From the NCBI RefSeq assembly GCF_024508315.1, contig NZ_CP101987.1:992001-1056000 (forward strand): a DNA stretch of 64,000 bases, given 5' to 3'. Each line of letters opens with the position of its first letter. Position 1 is the first letter of the stretch. This document shows positions 63,469-64,000 of the stretch, piece by piece. The translations under genes were made by a program, and so were the position numbers. The DNA is from Cellulomonas xiejunii. Its GTDB lineage: Bacteria > Actinomycetota > Actinomycetes > Actinomycetales > Cellulomonadaceae. The notes under the pieces were generated by a model. That model was not told the origin of the DNA, did not search any database, and saw only the letters and a program-made list of their open reading frames with translations.

Positions 63469-64000
63469 GCGGGCGGACGAAGGCGTGGTGGTGGGTCGGC
63501 GGGATCCTGATCGTCCTGTACTGCCTGTTCCCGGTGGCGTGGATCGTGTCGCTGTCGCTCAAGGCGCCGGCCGACCTCGACGACGGGTCGTTCCTGCCCA
63601 CGGCGGTGTCGTGGCAGAACTACCAGCTCATCCTCACCGGTGACGCGTCCGAGCTGTTCCTGCCGGCGCTGCGCAACTCCGTGGGCATCTGCCTCATCGC
63701 CACCGGGATCGCGGTCGTGCTGGCGGCGCTGTGCGCGTACGCGGTCGCCCGACTCGACTTCCCCGGCAAGGCGCTGGTGCTCGGCCTGGCGCTCGGGGTG
63801 TCGATGTTCCCCGTCATCTCGATCGTCACGCCGCTGTTCAACATCTGGCGTGCGATCGGGTTGTTCGACACGTGGCCCGGTCTGATCATCCCGTACCTGT
63901 CGATCACGCTGCCGCTGTCGATCTGGACTCTCACGGCGTTCTTCCGCGAGATCCCCTGGGAGATGGAGCAGGCCGCGCAGGTCGACGGCGCGACGACCGC
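63465..64000 (+). CDS. sugB: Sugar ABC transporter permease (SugB-like), cut by window end
   Basis: The ATG at 63465 overlaps the upstream permease gene by ATGA and the frame stays open to the end of the window (178 codons, no stop seen). Helices are visible at about 8-28, 72-95, 103-125 and 138-160. The start of the EAA loop, [16 protein letters not shown], is at the very edge. It belongs to the MalG/SugB class and should form a heterodimer with the upstream permease. The remaining third of the gene and probably other operon members lie outside. Confidence 0.92.
   Translation, partial: MSGRTKAWWWVGGILIVLYCLFPVAWIVSLSLKAPADLDDGSFLPTAVSWQNYQLILTGDASELFLPALRNSVGICLIATGIAVVLAALCAYAVARLDFPGKALVLGLALGVSMFPVISIVTPLFNIWRAIGLFDTWPGLIIPYLSITLPLSIWTLTAFFREIPWEMEQAAQVDGATT

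Overview
The window comes from a very GC-rich actinobacterial chromosome, most probably a member of the Micrococcales close to Cellulomonas (an inference). GTG starts, 1-4 base stop/start overlaps and GC-rich hairpin terminators are common. Mycothiol S-conjugate amidase (mca), DUF501, DUF4307, an LpqY-like trehalose-binding lipoprotein and the order eno - septum initiator - DUF501 - ppx all point to Actinobacteria. No prophage, IS transposase or CRISPR array was seen.

Layout. 1-9000: enolase, a divisome coiled-coil protein, DUF501, Ppx/GppA, a PadR/HAAS regulator-membrane pair behind a perfect inverted repeat, a CNNM/CorC-type CBS protein and a type II NADH dehydrogenase. 8980-9280: a cluster of short dispersed repeats and an unusual UAA-anticodon tRNA. 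9288-16632: small membrane proteins, an iron-boxed siderophore-interacting flavoprotein, an RND efflux pump and a two-gene ABC exporter. 16874-25915: Bax-inhibitor protein, cystathionine beta-synthase, CE7 esterase, FKBP, a transglutaminase-fold protein, a YgeA-like racemase, a secreted purple-acid-phosphatase-like enzyme and a DUF916 surface protein.

25993-33000 holds an alditol-oxidase-like flavoprotein, a CPBP-like membrane protein, a YhiM (DUF2776) protein and the ATP-dependent DNA ligase ligB. The 3' end of ligB is present three times: once intact and twice as remnants. A SUKH (SMI1/KNR4) gene and an unrecognised 141-codon gene sit between the copies. This is the best candidate for an undescribed insertion or gene-accretion site. 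A second cluster of the same dispersed repeat as at 9 kb separates ligB from msrA.

33060-45446: a translationally coupled metB - AI-2E transporter - ilvA operon, greA, DUF4307, the mca operon, hemolysin III and a cis-prenyltransferase diverging around an 18-bp palindrome (the same pairing as Rv1085c/Rv1086 of M. tuberculosis), phoH2 with an upstream small ORF, and a DHA2 drug transporter. 45492-59475 is one 14-kb minus-strand operon of six overlapping genes: two pairs of giant FtsX-type permeases around two MacB-like ATPases, one of which carries an AbrB-like C-terminal hairpin domain. The window ends with fumC and the start of an LpqY-SugAB-like sugar importer, whose second permease runs off the edge.
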